Shown: positions 9,213-19,918, counted from the stretch's first letter. The stretch is 64,000 nt of DNA from Cryptomeria japonica (GCF_030272615.1 NC_081407.1:147935744-147999743), one strand, 5' to 3'. The notes: generated by a model not told the origin, from the letters alone. Numbers and translations: made by a program.

Positions 9213-11375
9213 TTAGGACAATCTTGGGTCTCTGGGTAGAATTCTGAGCGGTTTTGTCCTTGATGATAATGGTAGAGACATAATTGTCCATCGAGATGTG
9301 ATTGATAGTTGAATCATAGTTGTAGGATGCTCTGGTATAGTTGGTTTGATCCTCTGTGTTTTAGCTTTTCCCTTGTCATGTTTTGGGAATGGTTCCTTAA
9401 ACATCTCATGTTCTTGATTGGATGAATGTCCCTCAATCTCAATATCACCTCTATCAATGAGATCTTGTATGATGTTCTTCAGTCGATGACAATTTCCTGT
9501 CTTATGACCCTTGCTCTTATGAAATTCACAATACTCATCATCGTTCCACCAATTTCGTTTAACATTTGGTTCATATGGAGGAAAATCTGGAACTGTGATT
9601 ACCTTGTTTGCCACTAGCTTCTTGAAGACTGACTCAAGTGGTTCTCCCAATAAGGTGTACTTCCTTCGTGATCTGGAAGTTGTTTGAGTATTTACTTGAT
9701 TGTTTGTAGAACTTGATCCCGAAAAGATGAATTTGGGTCGCACTGTGTTGGCATCAACAACACCATCATTGACTGTGTTCTTGTTTTTATTCCAAAATCT
9801 TGGCTTGTCTTTGCCTTTAAAGTCATCTTTGTTTTCCTTGAATATTTTAATGACTCCTTGTTCAATTAGGACCTTTTCTGTCGCTAAGCCTTTTTCTATG
9901 ACGTCCTTGAAGGTAGACAAACAAGCTTTCCTTAGGTCATAGCCAATCTCTTTGTTAACATTTTGGGTGAACATCTCTACCATTTGTTTTTGTGGAATTT
10001 CACAAGAGCATCTGCTAGCTAGATTTCTCCATCTTTGTAAAAATGATGCAAAAGGCTCTCCCTCTTTTTGCTTGGTGTTGCACAAAGTAGTGACTGATAT
10101 GTCTATCTCTATATTGTAGGAGAAATGTTGAATAAATGCCTCTATTAGATCACCCCATGACTTAATTCTAGGTGGAAGTTGGGAGAACCATTCCATAGCT
10201 TGATCACCTAAGCTTTGTGGGAATAATCTCATCAAATATGTCTCTTTTGCTGCTACCTCAATGCAAGCTATGAAAAAATATCTTATGTGTGCCTTAGAAT
10301 CCCCTTTTCCTCTATACTTATCAAACTTAGGCATCACAAAGTGTGTAGGAAATGGAGGCATTGGAATGCTCTTGTCAAATGGATAAGGACATATGTCTCT
10401 CATTGTGTATGTTGGCTTTGGTGTATTTATGTCCTCCATTTTCTTTTGTAAGTCCCTGATTTGTTGCTCCAAATTGCTCTTAGGTGGAGATCGACTTCTT
10501 GGACCATACCCCATGCTTGAGGCACCAATTGGAGGAGGAGCATGTTGCATATATGGATGATATTGATCATACACATGTTCATATGGAGGAGGTTTGTAAT
10601 GATGCTGTGTATAAGGACCACTTGGTATAGATTCATGTTGAGGAACCCCATATCTATTTTGTGCATGTATACCATATTCTACAGGCATGTCATGTTCCAT
10701 TGTGTTGCCCCCAAATTTGACATGAGGTTTCCTTGTGTCCAAATTTTGAGCATGCCTTTGAACATCCAAATGCTTTGGTGGTTGATCCTTAGCATTGGTA
10801 TGTGATTGAGCATATCTGTCTGCATAAGACTTCCATAGTGGTCTACGAAGGTGAGTATCATATGCTTGACCATGTGTATGTGGGACCTCTAGTTTTTGAA
10901 GCAAAGCTGATAGTGATTCAGGTCCCATATGTGGTCCTCTATTTCCTCCACTACTAGGTCTCCTTTGATCCATATTGGAGTGAGGTTGTTGCAAAGGTCT
11001 ATGTTCCATTATTTGAGACATGTCAAAATCATGAGGTATCTTGGCTCCACTTTGTGCCATCATTTGTAAGAAGTATTGTCTATCCCTCCTCATTATTTCC
11101 TCAACCAATCGATTGAAATGGGGATTCATAATGGATTCTTCCACATCTGCTGAATGTACTGAAAAGTTGTCCACATTGTCATTGTGTGTAGCATTGTTGT
11201 TTATAGTGTCCATGTTCTCAACATTTGGAATGTTTCTATAGGCATCCATATCAGGTAATGTAGTATGATCAGAATTGAAAAAGATATCATTGTCATACTC
11301 ATAAGAACTCATGTTTGCGGACTCTTGAGCCTCTTTAGTTTCTCTCCTAGATTTTTGAAGATGGGTTTCAACCAT
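9213..11375 (-). CDS. gag: T1 Gag, 720 aa, C-terminal end frameshifted
   Basis: Gag forms the virus-like particle and packages element RNA. The 720-aa ORF starts MVETHLQKSRRETK. A His/Pro/Tyr-rich N-terminal half is followed by a short coiled coil (about 295-315), the retrotransposon gag core (about 340-480, with MEWFSQLPPRIKSW near 395) and a zinc-finger-like YCEFHKSKGHKTGNC (about 615-628). The last 45 or so codons are out of frame: the frame that matches T2 (STQRPKIVLKG before the protease) is shifted by an indel near 9350-9358. Length and order fit Tat-clade Gag. Confidence 0.88.
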   Translation of the reverse strand: MVETHLQKSRRETKEAQESANMSSYEYDNDIFFNSDHTTLPDMDAYRNIPNVENMDTINNNATHNDNVDNFSVHSADVEESIMNPHFNRLVEEIMRRDRQYFLQMMAQSGAKIPHDFDMSQIMEHRPLQQPHSNMDQRRPSSGGNRGPHMGPESLSALLQKLEVPHTHGQAYDTHLRRPLWKSYADRYAQSHTNAKDQPPKHLDVQRHAQNLDTRKPHVKFGGNTMEHDMPVEYGIHAQNRYGVPQHESIPSGPYTQHHYKPPPYEHVYDQYHPYMQHAPPPIGASSMGYGPRSRSPPKSNLEQQIRDLQKKMEDINTPKPTYTMRDICPYPFDKSIPMPPFPTHFVMPKFDKYRGKGDSKAHIRYFFIACIEVAAKETYLMRLFPQSLGDQAMEWFSQLPPRIKSWGDLIEAFIQHFSYNIEIDISVTTLCNTKQKEGEPFASFLQRWRNLASRCSCEIPQKQMVEMFTQNVNKEIGYDLRKACLSTFKDVIEKGLATEKVLIEQGVIKIFKENKDDFKGKDKPRFWNKNKNTVNDGVVDANTVRPKFIFSGSSSTNNQVNTQTTSRSRRKYTLLGEPLESVFKKLVANKVITVPDFPPYEPNVKRNWWNDDEYCEFHKSKGHKTGNCHRLKNIIQDLIDRGDIEIEGHSSNQEHEMFKEPFPKHDKGKAKTQRIKPTIPEHPTTMIQLSITSRWTIMSLPLSSRTKPLRILPRDPRLS

Positions 11376-11869
11376 GAACTAGGTATTGACCAAGATGTGA
11401 GAGACTAGATGAAAAATGGAAAGAGTATGGAAGACCAAGAGTTGGATGGAATGTAAATGAGTCTGAAGTATACTTGCAATGTCTAAAGTGTAAGACCAAG
11501 TATGTATGTAGTAGAGTAGGTGTGACTTCCAAAGAGAGGATAGTTTCTCTTGATGAGGTAAGTTGACCTTGACTCTAAGTAAAACCAAATGAGACCCAAA
11601 GGTAAGAAACCTTGATGAGGGACCACTTAGCAAAGTGTTGTTGTATGTAGCGTGTTGACAAAGTATGATGAGGACAAGCAAGTGACCTTTTGACTCAAGT
11701 TTAGACAAATGTGAATGTAATGTGAGATGTAAAGCAATGATGGACTTTGTGAGACCCAAGGATAGGTTGAACGCTAAATGAAACCCTGGAGAGATGACCT
11801 AGGAAGCTCAAGAATTCTGAAACTAACTATGTTGTTTGCTGGACTGTAACAGTTTTTCAATTCTGGACA

Positions 11870-12060
11870 CAGACGCGCCTGTATACTTCACAGACACTGC
11901 TTCCCGACACAGACGCTACTATGTTTAACACAGATGTGCCTCTGCAATTTTCTATCAAATGCAATGTTTGTTGTTGAAGCACAGATGCGATTCTGCCCTT
12001 CACAGACGCGGCTAGACAACATAGACGCTATTATGCCCGACACAAATGCGTTTCTACAAA
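11870..12060 (-). repeat. ACACAGACGCG motif array, gag-proximal
   Basis: About seven spaced copies of a CACAGACGC or CACAGATGC motif lie roughly 25-35 bp apart. The motif is the reverse complement of the core of the PMD-intron minisatellite at 370-655, so the two ends of the element carry it in opposite orientation. Confidence 0.7.
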
Positions 12061-12384
12061 TTTTGTGCAATTTTTCCAATCTGTGAAGTTGTTTTGCTGT
12101 GACCAAATCTGACTGTTTGACTATTTTTCGTGACAAGAGGACACAGTGTTGATGAGGACTCAATGTTTGCAAGTGTTTAGACTCAAAATGACTCTAAGAA
12201 AAGTGTGTTGTTTGATGTAAAATTGTTTTGCATACACTTGAAGACACAAAAGACACAATGTTTTCTTGTTTGGTCTTGAATGTTTTTGAATGTTTAAAAT
12301 AAGTCAAGCACAATTCTTATGGCTGGCCAAGACAATAGTTGTTGATCCCACATGGGGTTTTACCCCCGAGGCTATGCTATTCAG

Positions 12385-12510
12385 AGCGGATACTTAGATG
12401 CTTGACCTCACTGGCTCCACCCTCGGCACTCACTTCTCGAGTCAGCCAAGCATCAGTCCCCATGAAAACTCCCCATGGCAAACTTTGTATCTCTACTAAG
12501 AACCGTATGT
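12385..12510 (-). promoter_or_regulatory. Conserved leader block with GATGCTTG/CAAGCATC inverted repeat
   Basis: This block is far better conserved with T2 (62155-62300) than its surroundings. Both contain GATGCTTGACC, then CGGCACTCACTTCTC, then CAGCCAAGCATCAGTCCCC, then CTCCCCATGGC. The inverted pair GATGCTTG and CAAGCATC, about 50 nt apart, could close a stem in the genomic RNA. A packaging or dimerisation signal is a reasonable inference from position, but untested. Confidence 0.55.
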
Positions 12511-13271
12511 GTGTGGGCCACTACCAGAGGTCCGACCTCCTGCCCCAACAACTAGAAGGATTTGGGCTTCTAAAACAAAAAGGTGCTAGTAAGGGCATCT
12601 GCTCGTGTGGCCATACATGCAGCACTTTCAGCTCTGTAAATACATAAGGCTCCCAGCCGGTAGGGGTTACGCCCTACAACTAATCAAATAAATTTGATCA
12701 AACGGGTTTATGGGGAGACATAGTGTTGGTATGAACTAATCAGCACACGTTATTCATAGTTTTCACCATGAATACATTTGATTATAGTGGTTCGGATGAG
12801 GTGGGTTTTCCTCGCTACCACTTGGGTCGTTCTCTTCTCACTAGTAGTCCTAATGACCACACGGGAAGACATACCCTCTAAAGATTAAACAAAAAGAGCC
12901 TATTGCTCAAAACACAAAAGACAATGATTCAATTTTAGTGCGCCAATGGAACTGTTTGCTACTCTAGGAAAACAAGGCACACAATAAAAATCCAAAACCC
13001 TTGCCAAGGGCCTGCACCAAAGATTTGTTAGTAGTTTGGGTTGTTTCAAATGATCACCCCTTCCTGCATGCACACAAGTTAGGTAAATTTAAAAAACCCA
13101 AAAGACTTTGTGACAATAGGGGCCTTCAACCAAACGATTTTGCTTCCCAAACAAGCTGCACCAATTTTATTAGCTAGATCTGAAAATGTTAGTCCAAAAA
13201 TAAACCAGATCTGAAACCCTAAATGCAAAATTCGAAAACTAAATCAATGAAAAATGCAAAATTTCAAAACT

Positions 13272-13535
13272 GGTGAACACAGATGCGGTTACCCTCTACA
13301 CAAACGCGCCTCTGTGACACAGATGCAGTTCTATGAGACACAGACGTGGATAAAAACCACAGACGCGTTTCCCAGACACAGACGCAGATAAAAATCACAT
13401 AGACGCGTTTTTGTAACACAGACGCGCCTTTCGGAAACCTGCAAAATAAAATTTTGTCGAAAACACAGACGTGATTCCAGATGTCGCAGACGCGCCAGAA
13501 AACCAAAAACGTGATCCGAAAGTATGCAGACGCGA
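13272..13535 (-). repeat. ACACAGACGCG motif array, LTR-proximal
   Basis: About nine copies of an ACACAGACGCG or ACACAGATGCG core are spaced roughly 20-30 bp apart, close to the primer site. They have the same orientation as the array at 11870-12060 and the opposite orientation to the array at 370-655. Confidence 0.75.
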
Positions 13536-13622
13536 AAATGTCAAAAATGTTGTTGGAAATGCCAGATCTGCAACTTCAAACACAAAATCTGCAACCAAAG
13601 GTTAAATGCAAAAGGGACAAGA

Positions 13623-13640
13623 GTCCCACCGGGTGTGCCA
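13623..13640 (-). promoter_or_regulatory. T1 primer binding site
   Basis: Read on the minus strand this is TGGCACACCCGGTGGGAC, starting 3 bp after the LTR end. The TGG start matches the CCA tail of a tRNA. I cannot name the tRNA with certainty. It differs from the primer site of T2, NA1 and NA2. Confidence 0.7.
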
Positions 13641-13643
13641 AAA

Positions 13644-14429
13644 TGTATATGGTGAAAATGGATAACAATAATAACAATATTGAAAGGCTAAATGAATCCA
13701 ACCACAAAACCCTAGCCTAACAATCAACAAAGATCCACCATAACATATGAAGATTACCTATGACAATGCAAATCACATGAAATCACAAAGATTATACCAT
13801 CACATGTCCAATAGGGTTTTGATCTCCATTCTTCCTATCTCCATTGATCTTGCTTGATATATTTGCTCTCAGATTTTATGTGCACAAGAGCTCAACAAAG
13901 AACAGAATGTGGTTGCAAGTAGGATCGTAGTGTAGTCAATTGATCAAGTAGTTAGCTTCTTAGATCATTAGTTCATTAGGGTTTGATAATGAAGGAAGCA
14001 TCTCCTTATATAGAAGACACTATATGAAATGGAGGGATAAGATTGAGAGGTGTAAAAGGAGGTCGGCTATGATTAGAGGGTAGGTAAAAGAAATAATAAA
14101 ATAATGAAAGGGGTAGGTAGTGTATGAATTAAGAGATGAATGACATGTGTCATGGGTAGAAAAGGCTAATGAATTAATTAAATAAATAAAGATTTATTTA
14201 ATTAATAGGAGAAGTAGGATAATTAAATAAATAAGATATTTATTTAATTTAGGAAAAGGATAATTTAAATAAATAAATGTATTTATTTAAATGAGAAATT
14301 AGGCTAGAAGAGGATAAATGAATTAATTAAATAAATAAAGATTTATTTAATTAATAGAAGAATTAAGCTTAGATAATTAAATAAATAAAATATTTATTTA
14401 ATTAGACATGACAATTTTAGGTGTCTACA
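13644..14429 (-). repeat. T1 5' LTR (786 bp)
   Basis: On the minus strand it begins TGTAGACACCTAAAATTG at 14429 and ends with CATATACA at 13644, next to the primer site. The T2 LTR starts with the same TGTAGACACCTAAAA. The partner LTR is outside the window, so age cannot be estimated. Confidence 0.85.
14160..14405. repeat. Series of AT-only inverted repeats in T1 LTR U3
   Basis: Five short palindromes follow each other, built from AATTAAATAAAT and ATTTATTTAATT around small spacers (about 14170-14206, 14220-14250, 14262-14292, 14322-14355 and 14376-14402). Each could fold into a hairpin. They fall in the first 270 bp of the LTR on the minus strand. Confidence 0.75.
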
Positions 14430-15119
14430 ATTACAGTTAAAGCATTTTCCATTGAATTTATAAGCATTAGGTTGTCTTACCGGTTTGCTGTGATCCTGAG
14501 TATTTGCAATACCAGAGCTTTCACCAACTTCAAAGCCAATTCTAGAAGTGTCACCTTTAGGTTTTTGATTCTTCAACAAGGTGCCAAGTTCCTCTGAGCT
14601 TTTCTTGAATTTTTCTTTATGTTGATTTGTAGTTTCTAGTTCTCTTTCTAAAACTTCTTTTTGTCTCATCAGTTCATTTGAGTCATTCTGAGTATGCATC
14701 AGATCTGTCTTCAACATGTCATTTTCATAGCTAAGTCTTGTGTTCTCATTTGCTGCAACACTTAGTCTTCTAGTCAATTCTTCTTCATTCTTCTTCCTAT
14801 CCTCAATTTCTTTGCATAATATCATAGTCATATCCTGCATCTCATTCTTTGTTGTCATGTTCTCTTGTTTCAACTTGCTTATCATATCATTAAGTGATTC
14901 CTTTTCATCATTCTCATTTTGCAGTTTTTCACAAAGTTCTCTTCTCTTATTTCTTGCAACAGTAAAATTTTCTTGAAGTGCCTGAATGATATCCTGAGCT
15001 GCCCTTAAATCATCTTCTAGTTTGATATTTTTCAATTTCTCTATATCATAGTCTGAAAGAGCTCCTTCAAGTTGCTTCATCAGATTTTTCATCTTTACTG
15101 GTGTCAAGATCTTCCTCAA
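14430..15119 (-). pseudogene. gag: Copia A Gag fragment: long coiled coil and start of a zinc knuckle
   Basis: The reading frame encodes about 200 residues of heptad-rich, Glu/Lys/Asn-rich sequence (DDLRAAQDIIQALQE, KESLNDMISKLKQEN, EEELTRRLSVAANENTRLS), then NAYKFNGKCFNCN, the beginning of a CCHC zinc knuckle. It is cut at 14430 by the T1 LTR; the residues read beyond that come from the LTR. No UBN2-type gag core precedes the coiled coil, although only about 30 bp separate the ORF from the primer site. This may be a rearranged or non-autonomous copia gag. Confidence 0.7.
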
Positions 15120-15145
15120 GTTGTTAGGCTTCTAAAAATAGAGGA

Positions 15146-15161
15146 CCAGGCTCTGATACCA
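15146..15161 (-). promoter_or_regulatory. Copia A primer binding site (tRNA-Met type)
   Basis: The minus strand reads TGGTATCAGAGCCTGG two bases after the LTR end. TGGTATCAGAGC is the standard initiator tRNA-Met primer site of plant copia elements. Confidence 0.9.
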
Positions 15162-15163
15162 AT

Positions 15164-15942
15164 TGTTAGGAATCCCACAGATATTGAGAGGGGGGGGTGA
15201 ATCAATATCTAACCGGTGAGTAGAATTTATTGAATTAAAACATGCAGAACATATTATAACAATGTACCGGTATGCAAGAAATAATGCAATAAATAGAATC
15301 AAGAACATCCACATGAAAAGCACACCATAACACAAGGTTTTAACAAGGAAACCCGATGTGGGAAAAACCTCAGTGGGATTTGTGACCCACAATATTCACT
15401 CACTGGCTAATAAGAGAATATTATTTACAATAGTGGCCTGCACATGCAGGAGGGCCAACTGCCTACAGCTCACTGCTCAATGGGAAGTCTCACTGACTTA
15501 CATAGAGGATTATACAAATCCAATATCTTGTACTGCTTTACAATAGCATCTATAATGCCTGATCCAGTTCCAGTTGCTAATCTGCTTCTTACATAAACCT
15601 GTAGCCTATATTTCGCATAATAGGTCTGCCTAATATTTTTCCTTAATACTTCCTCACTCATACCAAATGTCTACAATGATCTCTTTTATATATAAGAGTC
15701 ATTTTACAATTTTCCAAGTCGGCTTACAAAGTTTTTACAATAATAAACAAAATCCTATCAACCTCTGTGCTAGTATACTTCTTTTCTTTGTGCTAGTGCC
15801 GGTGTCTTGAGTGCCGGTGTAGAGTGTGATCTGTTGATGCCGGTATAATGCCTTTGTTGGTGCCATAGGATTGCAAGGTTTCCATCAATGACAAAACCTT
15901 CAATCACATACAATGTCTCATTGGAGTGTGCATATGCCAACA
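15164..15942 (-). repeat. Copia A 5' LTR (779 bp)
   Basis: On the minus strand it runs from TGTTGGCATATG at 15942 to CCTAACA at 15164. It contains the C-rich run and the GGTTTTTCCCAC-like block shared with copia B and C LTRs. The expected target duplication is TATTT (15943-15947); the other copy is not in the window. Confidence 0.8.
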
Positions 15943-16319
15943 TATTTCCCTGTGATAGATTGAATGTTTTAGAATTATAAAAACAAGTGGCTCATGCTAA
16001 TAAGTTAGGGGTATCCACATATAAGCATCATTTCTAATTTCTTATAATAGTAGGGCCACATGCTTTCTTGGAAATGAAATTAATCAATAATATAGAACTA
16101 GAGTTGTTTGAGTTTTCTCTAAAGCCATTAAACATGGATAGAGATAGGTTTGACCATATTGGTACATTTATTCATATAATTGGGTCGCATTTGAATCATC
16201 TACCTAACATTAAAGACTAGTAGGTCAATTGCATTGATGAATACAATATGAAGTCAAAGTGAGATATTTTTCTAGATTGGATTTGAAAATAGCTAACAAA
16301 GCTAGTAGGATGTGGATCT
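15943..16319 (+). other. Left part of unidentified decayed sequence
   Basis: The interval contains fragments such as NMDRDRFDHIGTFIHIIGSH with stops. It was contiguous with 23396 onward before copia B inserted. I do not recognise a family. Confidence 0.4.
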
Positions 16320-17682
16320 TGTTGGATGTTGTTGCTGCTAGGATATGTTGTTGTCATTGATGTCAACATATTCCTATATTTTGATATTGCAGAGAATTGT
16401 TTTGGTGATCCAATGATCGCAGTGAGTTGATCTGATTGGTTTATCTATTTTGGATGCTAAATCAACTAGAGATATTTAATTCTTTATTTATTTCATGATG
16501 TTTTGTGATGATTTTGTTGAGTTGTGGATTCTGGTATGGAAACCAATTCTATGTGTTTATTATTGTAGTGTTCTGGTGTTTGATCAATTGTGCTCCGATA
16601 TGATCATATCTTATACTTCAGATTTGGGAGAGTGTTTGGGATGTTAATGTGTATCTTCATTTCAAATGGTTTATGATTTGGTGCTCTAGAAGCTATCTTT
16701 CTCATCCAACTTGTTGCTATTAAGTATTCTTGAATGTTAGCGCATTGATCGATGGAGATTTGCATAAGTGGCATTGGTGCAACTATTGTGGATGGTTCTA
16801 ACATGCTTGTTGGTGTTTTCTAGTCATGTTCTATTTTTTTTTGGTGCTCCATATTGATTATTGTGAGAATTCTTGATGATATTCTTGGTTCAGTGATATT
16901 CTTCATGTTATGTGGTATTTTGGTGGTATAACATGTTGCAGTTGATCTTAGAGTGATTTTTGGTGGTGATGCATGTTTGAGGAGTTGATTTAGGTCCATT
17001 CTATATTGTCTACGGTATTATATTGGTCTAGTGGTTGATTTATGTATCATGTGATGTAATTTTGTAACTAGCTACTATGGGTTTGGTCAACCTTGTAGTC
17101 AAGGTAAATGATTTGTATAAATAGGTGTAATGTTCATGTAATTTGGTGTCGATGGTGAAGTCTGCATTATCAGAGAGTGGTGTGTGTGCGATCAGTGAAT
17201 CCATATTTCAATGTGGTGTGTTGCACAAAGATTGGTAAAGGGTAGATATTTGAGATTAATCAAAACTATCATCAGGAATTAGCATATGCTAATTTTGCAG
17301 TTCATTCTTTCTGGATTGTAGTCTGAATCTTTTTGTAAGGTAGTGAACCTTCCCTGGGGGTTGGAGCCTTTTGGGTTATTGTAATTTGAGCAGTCATCTC
17401 TAGGCAGTGTACTTGTATGCATGTGCATTCACCATTGTAATAATTACACATATTACTGCAAAGTGTCATTTCATTGTGGGTAGGTTCCCACTATGGGTTT
17501 TCCCTTAACTAGGTTTTCCACGTCAAAATATTGGTATTATGTGTGTTATTGTTATTGATATTACCTTTCTTTTTGCTTTAATGGATCAGATCTGAGATTG
17601 GGCTTAATTGGTTTTATCTAATGAAAACTAATTCAACCCCCCCCCCCTCGCTCTTAGTTTTCCTTCTTTGATGCTGCCAACA
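16320..17682 (+). repeat. Copia B 5' LTR
   Basis: It starts TGTTGGATGTTGTTGC and ends GCTGCCAACA. It includes the GGTTTTCCACG block and a C-only tract (17637-17647) near the 3' end, typical of copia LTR ends. A TATA-like TGTATAAATAGG is at about 17113-17124. Confidence 0.9.
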
Positions 17683-17684
17683 AG

Positions 17685-17700
17685 TGGTATTAGAGGTAGA
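17685..17700 (+). promoter_or_regulatory. Copia B primer binding site
   Basis: TGGTATTAGAGGTAGA lies two bases after the LTR and matches the tRNA-Met type TGGTATCAGAGC apart from point changes. Confidence 0.85.
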
Positions 17701-17738
17701 TCCTCTAGAAGAAGCTTAATCGCTTAAGGAGATCCGAG

Positions 17739-18697
17739 ATGGAAACTTATGTGTTTAAGAAGGAAAGTACTAGATTTGATAGAAATAAGTATACTATTTG
17801 AAAGGACCAGATGGAAGTTCATTTGAAGTGTCTTGGTGAAGATTATTTGAAGATTATAAAGAATGTCTATGATGTTCCTCCGAATGGACTGGTTACTGCT
17901 AATGAGATCAAGGAAGTTGAACATAACGTAAGGGCTAAGGAAGTTTTGCTGAGTGTTTTGACCAATTCAGAGATGACTAATGTGATGGGACTTTAGACTA
18001 CACATGAGATATGGAAAAATCTAGAGGTCTTATATGAAGGAGATGCACAAGTTAAAGTTGCTAAATTGCAGAGTTTGAAGGGAAAATATGAGAAATTGAA
18101 AATGGGAGAAGATGAGAACATAACTTCCTTTATGGCTAAAGTGAATGATCTTTTATGAACATCAGATGTGCTGGTGGAATTCTTGAGGAAGATGATATTG
18201 TTGTTAAGGTATTGAGATCCTTTCCTTTTTCTTATAAAGCTAAATTTCTTGCTATTGATGAGATCCAAAGTGTGACTACTATGACAAGAGATATGTTTGT
18301 CGGTAAGCTAGCTACATTTGAGTTGAGAAAATTTGGAGAATCACATGGTAAACCTAAGACTACATTTAAAGCCTCTATATCTGGGAAGCAACTTTATGAT
18401 CTGGGAGAGAGCTCATCTAGGATTTAAAGATATGAAAGAGAGATAAGAAGAATAGGAGAAAGAGTTGGATGAGCTTGAACACTTATTGCTCGAAGATTGA
18501 CTAAGGGAGTTGGTAAGTATGATGGAAAGTTACCTTTGAAATGTTTCTCTTGTAATAAGATAGGACATTTTTCTTCTATGTGTCCTAAAAGAATGTCTAG
18601 GTATGATAAGCATGAAAGACATGATAGATTTGATAAGCATGATAGATATGAGAAGCATGATAAGACCTACAAGCCCTACCAAAAGTACAAAAAATAG
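17739..18697 (+). pseudogene. gag: Copia B Gag remnant
   Basis: It begins METYVFKKESTRFD at an ATG shortly after the primer site. Homology to copia Gag continues through QMEVHLKCLGEDYLK, NITSFMAKVNDLL and VVKVLRSFPFSYKAKF (UBN2-type). It ends in a CCHC zinc knuckle, CFSCNKIGHFSSMC (about 18542-18583), and a charged repeat of RYDKHERHD type. Stops and at least two frameshifts interrupt it. Confidence 0.85.
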
Positions 18698-18750
18698 AAG
18701 AGATGCTATTATGTTGCTAATGAAGTGTGGTAAATGAGGAATCAAACAAT

Positions 18751-19918
18751 GAGAATTCAGGAGATGATTTTGTATTTATTGCTATCAAAGAAGATGATCC
18801 AGTACCAATGAATCCTGCAAGCTACATTGTTAAGGATAAAGCTCTGGCTGCTAAGATTGAAGAGAAAGATAAATGAGTAATTGACAACAGTTGTTCACAT
18901 CATACAACAGGTGATAAAAGTAAATTTGCGAATATGGAAAGGTATGATGGTGGTATAGTAACATTTGGAGATGATAAAGCTTGTGTGATTTGTGGTAGAG
19001 GTTCTATATCATTTGATGGTAAGAATAACACTGATGATGTCTTATATGTTGAAGGTTTAAAGCATAATCTTCTAAGTCTTGGACAAATGGTTGACAAGAG
19101 ATATTATTTGCAATTTAAGAATGGTAAATGCAATATTTTGAATGCCTTCGGTGTAGAGATTGCAATAGGGACTAAAAATAAAGATAATATCTTTGACTTG
19201 AATGTTGGTGAGAAAAGTTGTTTGATTTCTTAGATAGATGAAAGTTGGTTGTGGCATAGGAGGATGTGTTATGTTAATTTTGACTTTATGATAAGGATAA
19301 GTTTTACTCAAGATGTTAGAGATTTTCCTAAGATTGTGAAGCCCTCTAATCCGACATGTAAAATATGTTAGTTGGGAAAACAAACAAGAACATCATTTAA
19401 GAGAAAGTTGTATACATCTAATGGATTGTTAGATCTTATGCATACTGACTTGTGTGGTCCTACAAGAGTGAGAAGCATGTAGGGTAATAGGTATTTCATG
19501 TTGTTGATTGATGACTACTCTAGTATGATGTGGGTGACTTTACCAAGGGAGAAATCAGAAGAATTGGAAAAATTTGAGATATTCAAAGAAAAGGTGGAGA
19601 CTGAGACAGGGTTGAAGCTGAAGTGTTTGACATATGACAGAGGAGGATAATTCACGTTTATTGAGTTTAATACATTCTATGAGAGGAATGGAATTAGAAG
19701 ACAATAATCTTCTCCTATAACCCCTCAGTAGAATGGATTTGTTGAAAGGAAGAACAAAACAATCTTGGATGCTTCTAAAACGATGTTGATTGAAGGTAAT
19801 GTTGCACAAACCTTTTGGAAGGAAGTTGTTGGCACTGCCATTTACACATTCAACTGGGTGCATATAAAAGGTGATTCCAAAATCTTCTTGGGATATTCTA
19901 CTAAGAGAAAGGCTTAGT
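18751..19918 (+). pseudogene. pol: Copia B protease and integrase remnant
   Basis: Around 18880 the protease motif reads VIDNSCSHHTTGDKSK; the catalytic DSG of copia proteases is changed to DNS. Downstream are LYVEGLKHNLLSLGQM, the zinc-binding region (WLWHRRMCYVNFD) and the integrase core (LMHTDLCGPTRVRSM and LTYDRGG near 19630, VERKNKTILDA near 19743). Numerous stops occur, several of them TAG where relatives have Gln or Trp. Confidence 0.85.

Larger units (their letters stand above)
11376..13622 (-). other. T1 leader between primer site and gag
   Basis: This 2.2-kb untranslated leader has no credible ORF. It contains two arrays of the ACACAGACGCG motif and two blocks shared with the T2 leader: 12385-12510 (matching 62155-62300) and about 12800-12890 (matching 62600-62690, with GGGTCGTTC and CCCTCTAAAG). 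Long leaders are usual in Tat/Ogre elements. Confidence 0.75.
1..14429 (-). mobile_element. T1: Tat/Ogre-like Ty3/gypsy LTR retrotransposon, 3' LTR beyond the window
   Basis: Read on the minus strand, the order is 5' LTR (13644-14429), primer site (13623-13640), a 2.2-kb leader, gag (11375-9213), protease with a G-patch-like end, RT, RNase H and integrase (down to 4681). A spacer and an antisense PMD gene (196-2996) follow. The order PR-RT-RH-IN with a GPY-like integrase end and no chromodomain is typical of Tat-clade Ty3 elements. The 5' LTR joins directly to copia A gag at 14429/14430. The 5-bp target duplication would be ATTAC (14430-14434), but its partner lies outside the window. Several in-frame stops, a gag frameshift and a deletion in pol show that it is not autonomous now. 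Confidence 0.9.
14430..15942 (-). mobile_element. Copia A: 5' end of a Ty1/copia element, truncated by T1
   Basis: The 5' LTR (15164-15942), a tRNA-Met type primer site (15146-15161) and the start of gag are present on the minus strand. The remainder is displaced beyond T1 and outside the window. The primer site and the G tract near the LTR end are usual for plant copia elements. Confidence 0.85.
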
